Below are positions 21,687 to 22,423 of a stretch of 22,423 nucleotides of DNA, in pieces; positions within the stretch are counted from its first letter, which is position 1; every line of letters starts with the position of its first letter. The notes below the pieces were generated by a model. It was not told the DNA's origin. It made no database searches and worked only from the letters and a program-made list of their open reading frames with translations. Source of the stretch: a virus. The stretch is from the IMG/VR virus record IMGVR_UViG_3300032797_000035, positions 1 to 22,423 of that record. One strand, given 5' to 3'. A program made the translations under genes and the position numbers.

Positions 21687-22423
21687 TGGCAACTGTAACT
21701 TGGTCACAAGACGCCAATTTAGATGATAGCGAATACACCCCAGGTGTTAGCAAACTTGGCTTGGTTCATGGTGATACTATCGCTATTGATACTGGTGCCA
21801 CGCTTACTCAGAATAGTGATAGCAACTGGAGTCGTCAGGCGGCAGTACCTAATGCTATAACTATTGCGGCTGCTACTGGTGGTAAGTTTAAAGTTGATGC
21901 AACCGCAGTCTGGAATTTACCTTTTGATACAGGCGATAGCACAATTAATCATATGCCAATTGGATATGCTCAATCGTGGGATGCATCAGCCGCTCCATCA
22001 GGTTATATAGACTGTACTTCTGGTATTAATGAAGCAACTGCTAATGACGTATCTCCTTATCCTGAAACTACCGTCGCAGTAGGCGATAGATTTTATGTGG
22101 GTGCCTCTTACAAGTTTAGTAAAATATGGGTTAACGTTGGAACCGCAGGAACAGGAACATATACTGTAACTTGGAAATATTGGAATAACTCTGCTTGGAC
22201 AACAATTCCAGGAGTTTCAGTAAGCACACTAACTGGAGTAACGGCATTTGGTACTACTGGTTGGGTGAGTATGACTTTTGCATCTTGTGCAGATTGGACG
22301 AGTTATGCTGTAAATGGTCAAACTTATTATTGGATTGCTGCTGAAATAACCGCATATACATCAATGACGGTTAAACCGTTAATTACCCAAGCCAGAATAG
22401 ATTGTCTCGGATTAACTCTTTCA
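21686..22423 (+). CDS. Fibre-like beta-rich structural protein, N-terminal 246 aa, runs off window
   Basis: ATG at 21686 overlaps the previous stop and opens a frame without stops to the right edge. It begins MATVTWSQDANLDDSEYTPG and is rich in Thr, Ala, Gly and Trp with alternating strands. From about residue 136 the sequence FYVGASYKFSKIWVNVG, then GTYTVTWKYWNNSAWTTI, then VNGQTYYWIAAEITAY and PLITQARI resembles a beta-sandwich module common in phage tail-fibre, baseplate and head-fibre proteins. It probably contributes to host contact or decorates the virion; C-terminal domains that would tell are outside the window. Confidence 0.7.
   Translation, partial: MATVTWSQDANLDDSEYTPGVSKLGLVHGDTIAIDTGATLTQNSDSNWSRQAAVPNAITIAAATGGKFKVDATAVWNLPFDTGDSTINHMPIGYAQSWDASAAPSGYIDCTSGINEATANDVSPYPETTVAVGDRFYVGASYKFSKIWVNVGTAGTGTYTVTWKYWNNSAWTTIPGVSVSTLTGVTAFGTTGWVSMTFASCADWTSYAVNGQTYYWIAAEITAYTSMTVKPLITQARIDCLGLTLS

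Noticed and set aside
21670-21690. Frameshift joining the Ig-like and fibre-like genes
   Set aside because: No slippery heptamer is present, and a TGA in the -1 frame (21680-21682) lies immediately before the overlap.
1-22423. CRISPR array, insertion sequence, integrase or attachment site
   Set aside because: No spaced direct repeats, transposase or recombinase motifs, or tRNA-like att core were seen in any frame or gap.

Overview
This window is a contiguous stretch of a tailed double-stranded DNA bacteriophage (Caudoviricetes) genome. The diagnostic genes are a large terminase, a portal protein, a capsid protease/scaffold, an HK97-fold major capsid protein and an Ig-like plus fibre-like structural pair. 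Every supported gene lies on the + strand. Genes are packed with 4-base ATGA or TAATG overlaps, abutting stops and starts, or 14-26 base overlaps, and most carry purine-rich Shine-Dalgarno (SD) sites. The DNA is AT-rich. The host is bacterial; strong AGGAGG-type SD sites and GTG/TTG starts would suit a Firmicutes-like host, but nothing here identifies it. Dependence on an adenosylcobalamin ribonucleotide reductase implies a host that makes or imports B12.

Region 1 (1-4272), accessory and metabolic: the C-terminus of a class II (B12-dependent) ribonucleotide reductase, a YkgJ-type cysteine-cluster protein, several small unknown proteins, an M15-type endolysin, a 42-residue MPF-type phage protein, a PF04071-like cysteine-rich protein, a dUTPase and a class 3 lipase-like hydrolase. 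Reductase and dUTPase together serve dNTP supply; endolysin and perhaps lipase serve envelope disruption.

Region 2 (4273-7089), junction: a short intergenic stretch with an 11-base perfect inverted repeat and a possible TTG-started small gene, an unknown protein, a clear intrinsic terminator, an isolated EDxHD/Vsr-like endonuclease with an N-terminal zinc site, two probable tandem paralogues, a possible virion protein and a membrane-anchored coiled-coil protein.

Region 3 (7091-20410), packaging and head: a cysteine-motif protein that could be the small terminase, three consecutive proteins each with one glycine-rich hydrophobic segment, the large terminase, two unknown proteins with strong hydrophobic blocks plus a small one between them, portal with a MuF-like tail, protease-scaffold with an evident internal start for a separate scaffold, a probable decoration protein and the major capsid protein, closed by a strong terminator.

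Region 4 (20440-22423), start of the neck/tail module: an unknown protein, an Ig-like (Big_5-type) protein whose second domain looks cut short, and the first 246 codons of a beta-rich fibre-like protein running off the end.

Best candidates for something undescribed are the set of glycine-zipper membrane-type proteins flanking the terminase, the nested scaffold start, and the cluster of cysteine-rich putative metal proteins beside a B12-dependent reductase.
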